A stretch of 64,000 nt of DNA from Clostridium puniceum (GCF_002006345.1 NZ_LZZM01000212.1:56275-120274), one strand, 5' to 3'. Counted from the stretch's first letter, positions 44,921-55,175 are shown. Program-made: numbers and translations. The notes: generated by a model from the letters alone, not told the origin.

Positions 44921-45799
44921 GTGAAGGAAAAATTGTATTTTGTGATGTCGATGATTATTGTAGGTGCAGTTGGCGTTTTTATAAAATACATAGATATGTC
45001 TTCCAGTAAAATAGCGTTATTTTTATGTCTGATTGGAGCAATATTTTTATTTACTATTTTTAAATGCAAGAAGCAAAAAGTATCGTGGGAAATTGTAAAG
45101 AAAAATTCTGTTGCTTTAATTATTTCAGCAGTTGCATTAAGTGGGAACTGGATTTTTTTATTTCAGGCGTACAAGGAAACAACAATTGCGAATGCAGCAC
45201 TAAGCTATTATTTTGCGCCAGTTCTAGTAATAATCCTTTCTCCTTTGGTTGTGAAAGAAAAGGTTTCACTTAAAAAGGTGCTATGTATAGGTGTTGCTTT
45301 ACTGGGTTTATTCTTGATATTGAAAAACAGTACAGGGGAAACCACTGCGAATGATTTGGTTGGTATTGGTTATGGATTAATTGCGGCGTGTTTCTATGCT
45401 GCAATGACACTGACCAATAAATTTATCCTTAGACTAGATGGATTGACAATTACACTTGTACAAATTGTTTTGTCTATTACGTTATTAACTCCTTTTGTAT
45501 TGTTCACAGAGGGCTTCAGTTTTTCTTCTGTCACAAGTAAAACGGTTATATTGATGCTTATGCTAGGTGTCCTTCATGGGGGCATTGGACTTTATCTGTT
45601 TTTCATCGGAATGAAAGGACTAAAAGCCCAAAGTATTGCCGTACTAAGTTATATTGATCCACTTACATCATTATTGATTTCGGTTTTGATAGTGGGAGAA
45701 AAAATGACATTACAGCAATTGTTCGGAGCCATCTTGTTGTTGGGTTCCATTTGGATAAGTGAAACTGGTAAATCAAGAGTAAAAAGCATTATATCATAA
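44921..45799 (+). CDS. EamA/DMT family transporter
   Basis: This 292-aa membrane protein has about ten helices and two EamA repeats, with 'NAALSYYFAPVLVIILSPLV' in the first and 'LSYIDPLTSLLISVLIVGEK' in the second. The start is GTG at 44921 with AGAGGG upstream; the longer open frame has no ribosome site. It is divergent from lysR and precedes the ornithine cyclodeaminase-proB pair, so it may export a related amino acid. Confidence 0.9.
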   Translation: MKEKLYFVMSMIIVGAVGVFIKYIDMSSSKIALFLCLIGAIFLFTIFKCKKQKVSWEIVKKNSVALIISAVALSGNWIFLFQAYKETTIANAALSYYFAPVLVIILSPLVVKEKVSLKKVLCIGVALLGLFLILKNSTGETTANDLVGIGYGLIAACFYAAMTLTNKFILRLDGLTITLVQIVLSITLLTPFVLFTEGFSFSSVTSKTVILMLMLGVLHGGIGLYLFFIGMKGLKAQSIAVLSYIDPLTSLLISVLIVGEKMTLQQLFGAILLLGSIWISETGKSRVKSIIS

Positions 45800-46029
45800 G
45801 TTACAATATATTTTATGTATGCGATATTGTAATGAAATACATGATAAATATTCGTTTTTATAATTCATTGCGGCATGGTATACTTTAGAAGTAAAAAAGA
45901 AAATACATCTCCGCTGTTATCAAGTTATAATGTGCCTGTATTAAGGCTAAATTAACGTAGATTGGTACTACCTTATCTATTAAATGTTGAGGTAATAATA
46001 TTTTTTTATTTAGAAAGTGAGGATTTTTT

Positions 46030-47016
46030 ATGTTATTACTATCCCAAACGATGATTCAACAATTTTTTTCATTGCAAGATAGTATAAGTGCAGTTAAAGA
46101 TGCCTTTGAACTTTTTTCAATGAATAAAGTTCAAGTCCCTCTCCGAACACATATTGTGGAAGAAAGAGGAAATGGAACTTTTTTGTGTATGCCTTCCTAC
46201 TGTGCAGATGAAAATGTTGCTTGCGTAAAAGTATTAAGTGTGTTTCCGGCAAATATCCAAAAGGGACTTCCATCTATTGATGCTCAAATTCTGATCATGA
46301 ATGCGGAAACAGGTGTTATTGAGGGAATCCTTGATGGTAGCTATATAACCAAATTGAGAACAGGTGCAGCTTCTGGTGCAGCATTGGATATTCTTGCAAA
46401 GAAAGAATGTAAAAAGGGAGCTTTGATTGGAACAGGAGGACAGGCTCCGACCCAACTAGAAGCCATGATTGTTGCAAGAAAACTAGAAGAAATACATGTT
46501 GTGGGTATTGACTATGAACGTACGAAAGCGTTCGCACAGCAAATGAAAACACAATTTGACCATTATGGTACGAAAATTATTGCTGTTTCTGATGCCAATA
46601 TTGCTGTTGAAGATGCTGATGTCATTATAACTGTAACGCCTTCCACTAAGCCTGTCTTTGATGAAAAGAAAATTAAATCGGGTGCAACTATATGCGGTAT
46701 TGGTTCCTATCAACCGCACATGCAAGAATTGCCACCGTCTTTGCTGGCGAGAGCTTCTAAAATTTATTTTGATTCACAAGAAGCAGTATTATCTGAATCT
46801 GGTGATATTATAATTCCGCTAAATAACGGCACAATTACCAAGAATAAGTTTACTGGAGAATTGGGCGAGGTCATTTGCAATAAAATAGTGGGGCGGGAAA
46901 ATGATAAAGAAATCATCATATTTAAGTCTGTTGGAATTTCGGCCCAAGATTTAGTGACAGCAAAACATATCTTTGATAAAGGAAAAATCAAAGGATATGG
47001 ATTGTTATGGGAATGA
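46030..47016 (+). CDS. ornithine cyclodeaminase/mu-crystallin family protein
   Basis: The NAD-binding core has LIGTGGQAPTQLEAM (about residue 136), and the substrate end reads SYITKLRTGAASGAAL. The family converts ornithine to proline with loss of ammonia, or reduces related imines. The length of 328 aa is typical. It is followed after 36 bp by proB, so the two form a proline-related pair. An exact ornithine specificity cannot be shown from the sequence. Confidence 0.9.
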   Translation: MLLLSQTMIQQFFSLQDSISAVKDAFELFSMNKVQVPLRTHIVEERGNGTFLCMPSYCADENVACVKVLSVFPANIQKGLPSIDAQILIMNAETGVIEGILDGSYITKLRTGAASGAALDILAKKECKKGALIGTGGQAPTQLEAMIVARKLEEIHVVGIDYERTKAFAQQMKTQFDHYGTKIIAVSDANIAVEDADVIITVTPSTKPVFDEKKIKSGATICGIGSYQPHMQELPPSLLARASKIYFDSQEAVLSESGDIIIPLNNGTITKNKFTGELGEVICNKIVGRENDKEIIIFKSVGISAQDLVTAKHIFDKGKIKGYGLLWE

Positions 47017-47052
47017 GTTTTTAATAATATCTTCATAAAATTGAGGTGTAAT

Positions 47053-47859
47053 ATGAGTTTGTATAAAAATAGAATTGTTATCAAAGTAGGAACTTCCACT
47101 TTGACAAACGAAACAGGTCAAAATGACTTGCGCTCCTTTGACCGACTTGTCTGTGCATTATCCGATATTCATAACATGGGTTATGAAATTGTTTTAGTAT
47201 CTTCTGGAGCGATTGCTGTGGGTGCAAACAAGCTCCAAATGAAAACACGGCCTACAACTCTACGTTTGAAACAGGCTTCCGCAGCAGTTGGACAATCCCG
47301 TATTATGTTCTTGTATGATAAATTTTTCAATGATTATGACAAGACCACAGCCCAAATCCTGCTCAATGCTGAGGACATGGAAATTGAGGAAAAGAAGGAA
47401 AATCTGACAAACACGTTTGACACTTTGCTTGAAATGGGCATTATCCCGGTTGTTAATGAAAATGATTCGGTTAGCTATACCGAAATTGAGTCAGAAGATA
47501 AAATATTTGGTGATAATGATATGCTTTCTGCTGTTGTCGCCATATTATGTAGAGCTCAAAAACTTGTTATTCTATCAGATATTGATGGCTTTTATGATAG
47601 TGATCCTCGGCTTCACGCTAACGCAAAGTTAATAGAACAAATTAATACAATAGGCGAGGACGTGCTATCCTTAGCCGGAGGTGCTGGCTCTCGGCGTGGT
47701 ACAGGTGGTATGAAAACGAAACTGCAAGCGGCAAAGCTGGCAACTGCACAGGGGATTGACACTATCATTACAAACGGTAAAAATCCTTCCGCTTTGTATG
47801 AAATCGTCAAAGGCAGAAGTGTTGGGACACTTTTTATCGGCAATAAATCAGACTTTTAA
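47053..47859 (+). CDS. proB: glutamate 5-kinase, short form without PUA domain
   Basis: ProB phosphorylates glutamate for proline synthesis. The sequence begins IVIKVGTSTLTNE, has VLVSSGAIAVGANKL, the NENDSV motif and GTGGMKTKLQAA. At 268 aa it lacks the C-terminal PUA domain of longer enzymes. The start is the ATG with GAGGTG upstream. No proA follows, so the next step must be encoded elsewhere. It lies in an operon with the cyclodeaminase gene, giving two entries to proline. Confidence 0.93.
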   Translation: MSLYKNRIVIKVGTSTLTNETGQNDLRSFDRLVCALSDIHNMGYEIVLVSSGAIAVGANKLQMKTRPTTLRLKQASAAVGQSRIMFLYDKFFNDYDKTTAQILLNAEDMEIEEKKENLTNTFDTLLEMGIIPVVNENDSVSYTEIESEDKIFGDNDMLSAVVAILCRAQKLVILSDIDGFYDSDPRLHANAKLIEQINTIGEDVLSLAGGAGSRRGTGGMKTKLQAAKLATAQGIDTIITNGKNPSALYEIVKGRSVGTLFIGNKSDF

Positions 47860-48053
47860 TTATTTTACTCTATTTTAGAGGGGGTTGCTTTAGGAACCTG
47901 TTTTAGAGTATATATCGAATTTAATGTAGTTTATTCTTTTTCGGGCAAACATGAATTAGATTTAATTGCTTCGCTATATCAAAATTGCTCGCTATTATGA
48001 GTTATAAGTACACCCCCTTTTTTCTCTTAAATATTTGTTGAATAAGATCATTG

Positions 48054-48085
48054 GTCACTTCGTACTAATTTGGACCGAAGTGACG
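48054..48085. repeat. inverted repeat in the gap after proB
   Basis: GTCACTTCG and CGAAGTGAC enclose 13 nt. The rest of 47860-48167 has no gene. The role is unknown. Confidence 0.4.
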
Positions 48086-48167
48086 TGATTTGGGGCCAAT
48101 TGCCTTTTTGTGGAACACTTAAGTAATCGTATTTTTTCTGTCTAAAGGATTATTTTCATTGTTCTTC

Positions 48168-48545
48168 TTATGGCATCTTATCATATTTATTTTCTTGAAC
48201 ATCAATTAACGCCAATTTATAGTTTATTCTTTCTAATGCCTTCATTAAGCATGATATTTGCTTCTCCACTTCGAATTTTTGCTGTGTTAGCATTACTTTT
48301 CTTTGTTGTAACGTTTTGCTCCCTTGATTGTAAAGTTCCAAATATTGCTTAATTTCTAATAAAGGCAAATTGGTTGAACGCAAGGCTTGCACCATTTCAA
48401 TCCAAATGATATGATCATCATCAAACATGCGTACCCCGTTCACATCTCGTTGGACATTAGGCAATATTCCCTTTTTCTCATAAAAACGCAATGTATATGG
48501 AGATATGCCTGTTTTCTCCGAAACTTCTTTAATTGTATATTTCAT
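48168..48545 (-). CDS. MerR family transcriptional regulator
   Basis: The N-terminal MerR helix-turn-helix reads YTIKEVSEKTGISPYTLRFY, then EKKGILP; a C-terminal coiled coil follows (about 80-115). No metal-binding cysteines are seen. The length of 125 aa fits the drug/aldehyde-responsive MerR group. A dyad AGTGTAC-N6-GTACACT lies just upstream and suggests autoregulation. It is the next gene past the end of the Tn554-like element, where passenger genes usually sit. Confidence 0.93.
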   Translation of the reverse strand: MKYTIKEVSEKTGISPYTLRFYEKKGILPNVQRDVNGVRMFDDDHIIWIEMVQALRSTNLPLLEIKQYLELYNQGSKTLQQRKVMLTQQKFEVEKQISCLMKALERINYKLALIDVQENKYDKMP

Positions 48546-48570
48546 AATATATCACTTTCCTTATAATATC

Positions 48571-48590
48571 TAGTGTACTTGCTTGTACAC
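48571..48590 (-). promoter_or_regulatory. dyad operator upstream of merR
   Basis: AGTGTAC-TTGCTT-GTACACT is a perfect 7-6-7 inverted repeat about 26 bp before the MerR start, the spacing expected for an autoregulated MerR promoter. Confidence 0.6.
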
Positions 48591-48615
48591 TGATTGATTT
48601 TATTTATTTTATACA

Positions 48616-48642
48616 TAGACTACATATAAACAATGTAGTCTA
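48616..48642 (-). terminator. hairpin after tnpC
   Basis: TAGACTACAT and ATGTAGTCTA pair perfectly around a 7-nt loop, 8 bp past the tnpC stop. It may terminate the tnpABC message or mark the element end. Confidence 0.6.
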
Positions 48643-48650
48643 TAATTTAA

Positions 48651-49025
48651 CTAATTCATTAAATATAATTTTGCTCGAAGAACTTCTAATTGTTCCTTGA
48701 GTTTTCTATTTTCTTCTTGTAATTCTTTAATCTTTTTATCCTTAGCCATTATGATAATATCTTTCGATTTATCAGTTTTATCATATTTAAGTCTCTGTTT
48801 TATAACTTTTTCAATTTGCTTATCTCTCAACTCTTCAATTCTTAGCTTGATTTCAGAATTGTTATATAGAAAAGTCTTAGATACACCACTTAAGTTAGAT
48901 ACACTATTAAAGTTAATTTTCTGTTCGCCAAGCGATAACTCTCGGATGGCTTTATCTACTTTTTCTAATGTGATTTTAGTTTTGTTTTGAGCAAATTCCT
49001 TTAATCCTTTTGTACTTCCAGCCAT
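48651..49025 (-). CDS. tnpC: Tn554-type transposition protein C (DUF6262)
   Basis: This 124-aa, highly charged protein has a helix-turn-helix-like middle 'VSNLSGVSKTFLYNNSEIKL' and a C-terminal coiled coil ending 'KLKEQLEVLRAKLYLMN'. It matches TnpC of Tn554-like elements, which affects orientation and frequency of transposition. I start at the ATG at 49025 with GGGAGG upstream. It overlaps the frame end of tnpB almost exactly. It is intact, unlike tnpA and tnpB. Confidence 0.85.
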   Translation of the reverse strand: MAGSTKGLKEFAQNKTKITLEKVDKAIRELSLGEQKINFNSVSNLSGVSKTFLYNNSEIKLRIEELRDKQIEKVIKQRLKYDKTDKSKDIIIMAKDKKIKELQEENRKLKEQLEVLRAKLYLMN

Positions 49026-49026
49026 C

Positions 49027-50841
49027 TTAAGCGTCCTCCCTAGACTTGCCATTTTTATGAATCAACTTGTGCTCTTTAACTCTTATCAATGTATCTTCTA
49101 ATAGTTTTAAATAAGTTTTATTCTTTTCAGCCCAAAGTTCTCTACCACATCTTTCACTAATGTCAATTTGCTTTTTAACATATTCATATCTAATTAGATT
49201 TTCACCAGCATCAGAGCTTAAATCAATCTTTTCAAGATCGTTAGTTTTAGTATCAACTTTAAATAACTCTAAATCCTCAGTGTTTTTCCATTTTTCATAA
49301 GGTATATTTTCCGTTACAGTTGCATAATGAACTGTCATTTGAAGACTTCTATGACCTAAAATTTGCTGTATAATACTAATTCCCATACCTTGCCCTAGTG
49401 TGACGTAGTGAATGTGGTTTAAAATGATATAACTCACCATTGACATCTCTAATATCCTTTTGTTCTATTAATCTTTTAATTGTGTATAATAAAGTTGCTT
49501 TCGCTAACCGTTTCCCTTTTAATTTTCCTTCATAAGTATTAAACAAATACTTGTTAGGATTATTTTCATTAGTGCTTAATTCTTTAGCTTTATTAATGGC
49601 TTTTTGAACCATCTCAGCAACTTCATCTCTTATGGGTATTTTAAGTTGTGCTATCTCTGTTTTAGTTATCTCACCACAAAGATAATAATTATATTGTTTC
49701 TCTTTACTATTCCATATTTGTTCAAGACAATTATGATGTCTAAGATTTAGAATATCAGTTCCACGCCACCCCGTTTCACGAAGTAGAATATAAATAGGTA
49801 TGAACTGTGGTCTATCTAATTCCATAATATTATTATCTAACTGTTTTAAAATAGGTTCTGGAACAAATTTAGCTTTTTTAACTTCATCTTTATTTAATTC
49901 TCTTTTAGGAATATCATCTTGAAATATTAAAAATGAAATTTCTTTTTAGGGGCTTTATCATATTGAGCCATTTGTATATATTCTAAAAATGTTCTCATAT
50001 AAGATATAAACTTACTTTTATAGGTAGCATTTTTAGATTTATGGTCATTGTTTACCCAATATAAGTAATTCTCAATATCTTGTCTTGATAGATTTTCAAT
50101 AAATCCATCTGTGTATCCATTTAAATAAAACTTATCAAAAAAGTAATTTAAATCATTTAATATCTGAACACAATGATTCCAACTCTTTTTAGTAATTATG
50201 GTTTTAAAATATCTTTTTACAGTATCTCTATAATAAATAAGTATACTAAGTGTAAAATCTAATCTACCATTTGAACGATTTGTTACTCCACTTGCAGGGA
50301 TTTTAGCACCTTTAATGTTCTTTGAATACCATATACTTTTTTCAGTTTCTTCCCTATCATCATAAAAATCTTTGATAAATGTTATAAACTGAGTTATGGA
50401 TGATATATAACAAGACTTTCCACTTGGTGATTCTAATGTTTCATTAGAACAGATACAATTTAATAAATAAAGTTTCCATTTATCTAAGAACTTCTGCGTC
50501 ACGACTTCATTAAATGATTTTACTTGATAATGTTTATCTAAAAAACTCCCTAATGGATTAATTCTCTAAGAATAATCTAATATAGTTTCTTTTTTTAGTA
50601 GTTTATTCTTTATTGAATATAAAATAAAGAATTTCATCTCATTCTGTAAAGACTTATTGCAAATATAAGAATAATTTATATATCTTGAATTATAAATCTT
50701 TTTTCCTATAAAGAACTCTTTAGTTAAATCCCACTTATCATTCTCTAACCAATATCCATTATCTTGCTTTAAATATTCAATTATCTCCTGATACTTGCTT
50801 TGTTGACTACTTTTAACCTCTTGTATCTTCACCTTATTCAT
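49027..50841 (-). pseudogene. tnpB: Tn554-type transposase B, three disabling changes
   Basis: Homologous frames run in series. An in-frame TAG at 50566-50568 follows ILDYS. A frameshift near 49930-49945 separates KAPKKKFHF from the continuing ISFLIFQDDIPKRE. A small deletion near 49400 removes the residues between PHSLRHTRA and QGMGISIIQQILGHRS. The recombinase motifs HSLRH and ILGHRSLQMTVHYATV (catalytic Tyr) are still readable. It cannot make a full-length tyrosine recombinase. Confidence 0.88.
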
Positions 50842-51966
50842 CTCCTTCGCTATAAATATCTAAATTTAGATTAGGCTGAGTTTTATTAAACTCTTCCGTT
50901 ATTTCTTTATCCGAAGGATGAATATAAGTTTGCATAGTAGTGTAAATATTTTTATGACCAGCTCTTACTCTTAATAATTCGGGTTCCCATCCAGCCATTC
51001 TAAGAATAGTTAGTGAGCTATGCCTAAACATATGTGGCGTAACATGTATTTCAGTTTTCTTTTTTAATGTTCTAAATAAATTATCAACATCAATATAGTT
51101 CATTGGTTTATATTGATTATCACCACTTATTTTTATAAATACATGATTAGTTTCAACTTCTTCAGTATGATATTCAGCTATATATTCCATAAACATATCA
51201 GCTAAATTCTGTGATATATCTATTCTTCTTGGACTTGAAACCGTCTTTATTTCAGCATTGTTTTCAAGTTCACCTCTGTCTTTAAGGTCAATTATCATAT
51301 CGCTAATATCAAAATCCTCAATCAATAATGACAAGGCTTCGCCGATGCGTATGCCGGTTTCATATAACAATGAAAGTAAGAACTTATCTCTGAAATTATT
51401 ACAAGTATTTATAAGTATTGTTATTTCTTCTTTAGTTAAAGTTTTAGGTTTGGATTTAGGAACTTTAAGCTTTAATATATTACTTGTAACCTTCTTTTGT
51501 TCATAGCTATTCCATACAAGAAACCTTTAAAATTTCTACTAGGAGCAGATACAAACTTTTTAAGCCTATCTGAAATTGAAATATTATTGCTATATTCCTC
51601 ATGTCTTAAAATATAGTTATAAAATGCTAAAACTGTATTTACTACAATATTTATAGTTCTTGGGCTTCTTGCTGAATTTACTTTATTAGTAGGTATTACT
51701 TTCAAACTCTTATAAGGATTTTGTAACCAATTCACAAACAAAGCTAAATCATCTATTGTTACCTCTTGAAAATCTAATTCCCTTTGCTCTAAATATTCAA
51801 AATATAACTTCAAATGTTGGCAATACATTCTTAAAGTATTTCTTGCGAAGTTAGTATTATCTTTAAACCTTATAAACTTTAATATTGGTTCAATAGGCAC
51901 CCCCTCATCATCAGCTACAAAATATCTCTCTTTATCATCTTCTGTTCTTACCTTAACTACTTCCAT
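50834..51966 (-). pseudogene. tnpA: Tn554-type transposase A, frameshifted
   Basis: The first part (51966-51472) ends out of frame after NFKGFLYGIA. The continuing frame EQKKVTSNILKLK leads into the second part with GIRIGEALSL (catalytic Arg), TPHMFRHSS (His-Arg), AGHKN and QTYIHPS (Tyr). A single missing base in GCTATGAAC explains the break. All tyrosine recombinase residues survive. The gene overlaps tnpB by 8 bp as in the active family. Confidence 0.88.
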
Positions 51967-52372
51967 CTTTCTATATCCATTCCTATAGTCTTTTTAATCT
52001 AACCATAGGTTTTACTATAACAACTTAAATTATTCTAACTATTTTTATAGTAATTAAAGTTATATTCATATATAAAAGTAGTACATAAAATACTATAAGT
52101 ATTATTTAGTTATCTAAACTATATTTCTTTTTGACTTTATTAGAGTTACTCTAAGCATATTATATAACCATACCTATGTGAAATCAATCAATATCGTGAT
52201 TAATGATAATGTGCAAGACTAAATTACATATATCTAAAAATGTAAGAGTATGGTCAGGTAATGAATCCAATCATGTTTTAAAATCATATTTAAAAAATAT
52301 CATAAAAGATCTTGACTTAGAGTTACTATAATATTGTAGACTAGAATAGTACCAAAAAAAGGAGGGATTTCA
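51967..52372. promoter_or_regulatory. gap with two MerR-type dyads; SDR promoter
   Basis: At about 52140-52154 lies TTAGAGT-T-ACTCTAA, a perfect dyad. At about 52318-52332 lies TTAGAGT-T-ACTATAA within TTGACT-19 bp-TAGACT. The 19-bp spacer is the mark of MerR-activated promoters, and this one drives the SDR gene. No other gene is seen here. Confidence 0.6.
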
Positions 52373-53221
52373 ATGTCAAAAACAGTTTTAATCACCGGAT
52401 GTTCCACAGGATTGGGGAATGTTACAGCCAAAAAATTCGCTAATGAGGGATGGAATGTAGTAGCCACAATGCGTGACCCAGATGAGAGCATAGCAATAGA
52501 AAATCCAGAACGAATTTTCGTAACGCAACTAGACGTTACAAATCCACATAGCATTGAGATGGCAATAGAGGCAGGCATCGCCAGTTTTGGTCAGATAGAC
52601 GCAGTTGTGAATAATGCGGGAGGTGGATTTGGTTCTATATTTGAATCGACACCTATGGATGTTATTCGAAGCAATTTCGAAACCAATGTCTTCGGAGTTA
52701 TAAACGTCCTCAAAGCAATTATTCCGTATTTTCGTAAAATAGGAGGCGGAACTATTGTGAATATAAGTTCTAGTGCCGGTTTTGCGGCACCACCGTTTCG
52801 ACCGGTATATACTGCAACGAAACATGCAGTTGAAGGACTGTCAGAATCTCTGTCATATGAGCTTGAATCACAAAATATCTCTATTAAGCTTGTAGAACCT
52901 GGGTTCATGCCAACTACGAACTTCATGACAAGCGAAACTGCAACAAAGGAGATTTCTATTCCGCCTTCATACAAGTCTTATTTTGATACATTGATGCAGA
53001 CCATGACTGCTTCGCCTGGCGAGTTTTCTGATGTCAACAAAGTTGCCGAACAGGTTTATTACGCAGCCTGTGATGAATCTAACAGGCTGCGCTATCCCGC
53101 AGGCCCTGACTCGGAGGCATTGGCTAAATTAAGATGGTCCTCGTCAGAAGAAACATACTTGCATACTGTGCGGGAGATAATGGGACAAACAGCATGGCAA
53201 AATAGCGCAAAAAACAAATAA
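52373..53221 (+). CDS. short-chain dehydrogenase/reductase
   Basis: This classical SDR has the cofactor loop GCSTGLGN near the N-terminus (residues 9-16), NNAGGG (about 81), the catalytic Ser in VNISSSAG and YTATKHA (Tyr and Lys). The length of 282 aa fits the larger classical SDRs. AAAGGAGG precedes the ATG. Its promoter has the MerR-type 19-bp spacer, so a MerR activator, probably not the one at 48168 whose own dyad differs, should control it. A strong terminator follows. GC content is above the local average. Confidence 0.95.
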   Translation: MSKTVLITGCSTGLGNVTAKKFANEGWNVVATMRDPDESIAIENPERIFVTQLDVTNPHSIEMAIEAGIASFGQIDAVVNNAGGGFGSIFESTPMDVIRSNFETNVFGVINVLKAIIPYFRKIGGGTIVNISSSAGFAAPPFRPVYTATKHAVEGLSESLSYELESQNISIKLVEPGFMPTTNFMTSETATKEISIPPSYKSYFDTLMQTMTASPGEFSDVNKVAEQVYYAACDESNRLRYPAGPDSEALAKLRWSSSEETYLHTVREIMGQTAWQNSAKNK

Positions 53222-53225
53222 GCAA

Positions 53226-53271
53226 TACCAAAAACCAGACTCAAAATGCATTTTTATCCTGGTTTTTGGTA
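53226..53271 (+). terminator. terminator after the SDR gene
   Basis: TACCAAAAACCAG and CTGGTTTTTGGTA form a perfect 13-bp stem around 20 nt, starting 5 bp after the stop codon. Confidence 0.75.
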
Positions 53272-53332
53272 AATGCTAAGAGCACATCACCTTGATAGCA
53301 GTCAGTTCATAACAGCTTTATAGTAGACTGTT

Positions 53333-53395
53333 AAAATAATAAAACTTTTTGTTTTTTCATCTGTCTACTTGACAGGGTGCAGTTCAAATCCAATA
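53333..53395. mobile_element. IS3-family end remnant
   Basis: GTCTACTTGACAGGGTGCAGTTCA is the shape of an IS3-family terminal repeat (inverted: TGAACTGCACCC...). No transposase gene remains beside it. The gap 53396-53640 shows no gene. Confidence 0.45.
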
Positions 53396-53639
53396 GCCGT
53401 AAAACAAAATAAATATCCTAAGGATGCTTAGTGCTACTAACACTAGGCATTTCTTATTTATATTATATCAAATCTTCTAAAGAATAAAAATATTTCTTAT
53501 TTGTAAATTATAATTTTGATCAATACAATTGCTAAGTTTTGAATATAGCCATATTATATGAATAATTAGGACTTTAATTTTATAAAATATTCCTTCCTAG
53601 CTCTATCCTTCAACAACCTTTTCTTATAGTAAGTAGTGT

Positions 53640-53832
53640 TTATACATTCAAAATAATCCATTTAATATTGAATTATTTGTGCTGTAAATATAGTAAACAC
53701 TTGCTTTTGCTTCTTAAAATTTATCTCAAGATACTCCACCTCTATCATTTCATATTTCTTTGTTTTTCTAAAGCCAATTAAAGATATACAACTCTCTTCT
53801 GCTTCATAAAGCTTTTCCTTCTTTTATTAATT
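53640..53832 (-). pseudogene. unidentified 3' coding relic
   Basis: The minus strand is open for KKEKLYEAEESCISLIGFRK, then TKKYEMIEVEYLEI and 'KQKQVFTIFTAQIIQY', with a stop directly upstream and no start. Codon use looks coding. I do not recognise the family. Confidence 0.35.
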
Positions 53833-53846
53833 GCCATTCGACCTTT

Positions 53847-54032
53847 TTATTGATTAATGATGTAACACTTTTGAGAAGATTCAATTAAATCTTTTTCAGT
53901 ATAATTAATTTTAGATATATAATTTTCTACACTTATTTCTAATATATTTATATTACTTGATAGCTGTTTGACAGTAAACCAATCATCTTGTAATATCAAG
54001 CGTTTAATTAAAGCAAAACGCTTGTCTCTCAC
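53847..54032 (-). pseudogene. PRD-type regulator, N-terminal HTH fragment
   Basis: The 61-aa frame reads MRDKRFALIKRLILQDDWFT, then VKQLSSNINILEISVENYIS, and resembles the first helix-turn-helix of the PRD regulators at 21975 and 59138. Everything after the first domain is absent. It starts 3 bp past the EamA stop on the same strand. It may be the stump of the regulator of a lost sugar operon. Confidence 0.6.
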
Positions 54033-54034
54033 TA

Positions 54035-54925
54035 TTACATCTCACCATTTTTATTAGATTTATTCAAAATAATTATTGAACATAATACAGATAAAATCCC
54101 AATAACACTATATATAGTGATATTTTCTTTAAAAACTAAAGCGCCTACTAATGTAGCAACTATTGGCTCTATTGATGCAATTATTGATACATTACTTGCT
54201 TCCATCATGCTTAATGCATTAGAATAAAGAAAATAAGGTATCGCATTACATAGCAATGCTGAAATTAAAACAATTAAACAAGCATCTGTATTATTTATAA
54301 AGATAGGCAATAATTGATCAATTCTGCAACTGCTGCCTCCTACCACGGAGGCAAATACAAATGTGTAAAATAAAATTGTTATTGATGTATATTTTTTTAG
54401 TAAGACCCTAGTGAGTACGCTATACATTGCATATCCAGTCGCTGCACCCATTCCCCAAAGAAAAGCCTCCACTGAAACTGATGTACTACCTTTTGATGTA
54501 TTAGCTGATACAAGTGCACATCCTAATACAGAGAAAATAACTGCCATGCATTTTCGTTTTGTAAGTATTTCACCAAAAACAGAAATAGAAATTAATGTAA
54601 CTATTATTGGCGATGTATACAGTAGCACTGCTGCAACTGACATAGAAGATTGTTTAATTGCTATTGCATAACTTACATTAAAAAACAGAACACATAGTAC
54701 ACCAGTTACAAAAAACCATTTTAAATCCTTCCATTGTATTACATACTTCTTTTTATCTTTTAATCCAATGTATACGCCGATTATTACAGTAGAAATCATA
54801 AATCTCATAACTGTGAGTTGTATTGAAGTAAGTCCATAAGATGTAAGTATGTTTACAAACAGGCCAATAGTTCCCCATAAGCTTGCTGCAATTAATGTAT
54901 AGACTGTTGCTAGTTTTTTTTCCAT
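54035..54925 (-). CDS. EamA/DMT family transporter
   Basis: The membrane protein has about ten helices and two EamA repeats, starting 'EKKLATVYTLIAASLWGTIG' and with 'SMMEASNVSIIASIEPIVAT' in the second repeat. I prefer the ATG at 54925 (GGAG about 10 nt upstream); the ATG at 54931 is also possible. It is monocistronic apart from the downstream regulator stump. The substrate is unknown. Confidence 0.9.
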   Translation of the reverse strand: MEKKLATVYTLIAASLWGTIGLFVNILTSYGLTSIQLTVMRFMISTVIIGVYIGLKDKKKYVIQWKDLKWFFVTGVLCVLFFNVSYAIAIKQSSMSVAAVLLYTSPIIVTLISISVFGEILTKRKCMAVIFSVLGCALVSANTSKGSTSVSVEAFLWGMGAATGYAMYSVLTRVLLKKYTSITILFYTFVFASVVGGSSCRIDQLLPIFINNTDACLIVLISALLCNAIPYFLYSNALSMMEASNVSIIASIEPIVATLVGALVFKENITIYSVIGILSVLCSIIILNKSNKNGEM

Positions 54926-55175
54926 AAACATTTCACTCCAATTATAATTTAATCTATAGTCACTTGCAAAATTTAGCAAGCATTGATTTGTCTAATTTTT
55001 TAAATAATAATGTAAATATTTCATATAACAACTAATGTTAACTGACCATTTTCTTATTTCTGTTCTAAGGTAATAATATTAAGCTTTTCAATAAAAAAGT
55101 GCATGATTGCATTTCTAAAAAATACACCATAACACTTTTTATTGTTGATAACCTAATTATCTTAATATTTTATAA

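Noticed and set aside
53375..53400. tRNA T-arm-like string (GCAGTTCAAATCC)
   Set aside because: No acceptor stem or anticodon arm is around it; the context fits an IS3-family end better.
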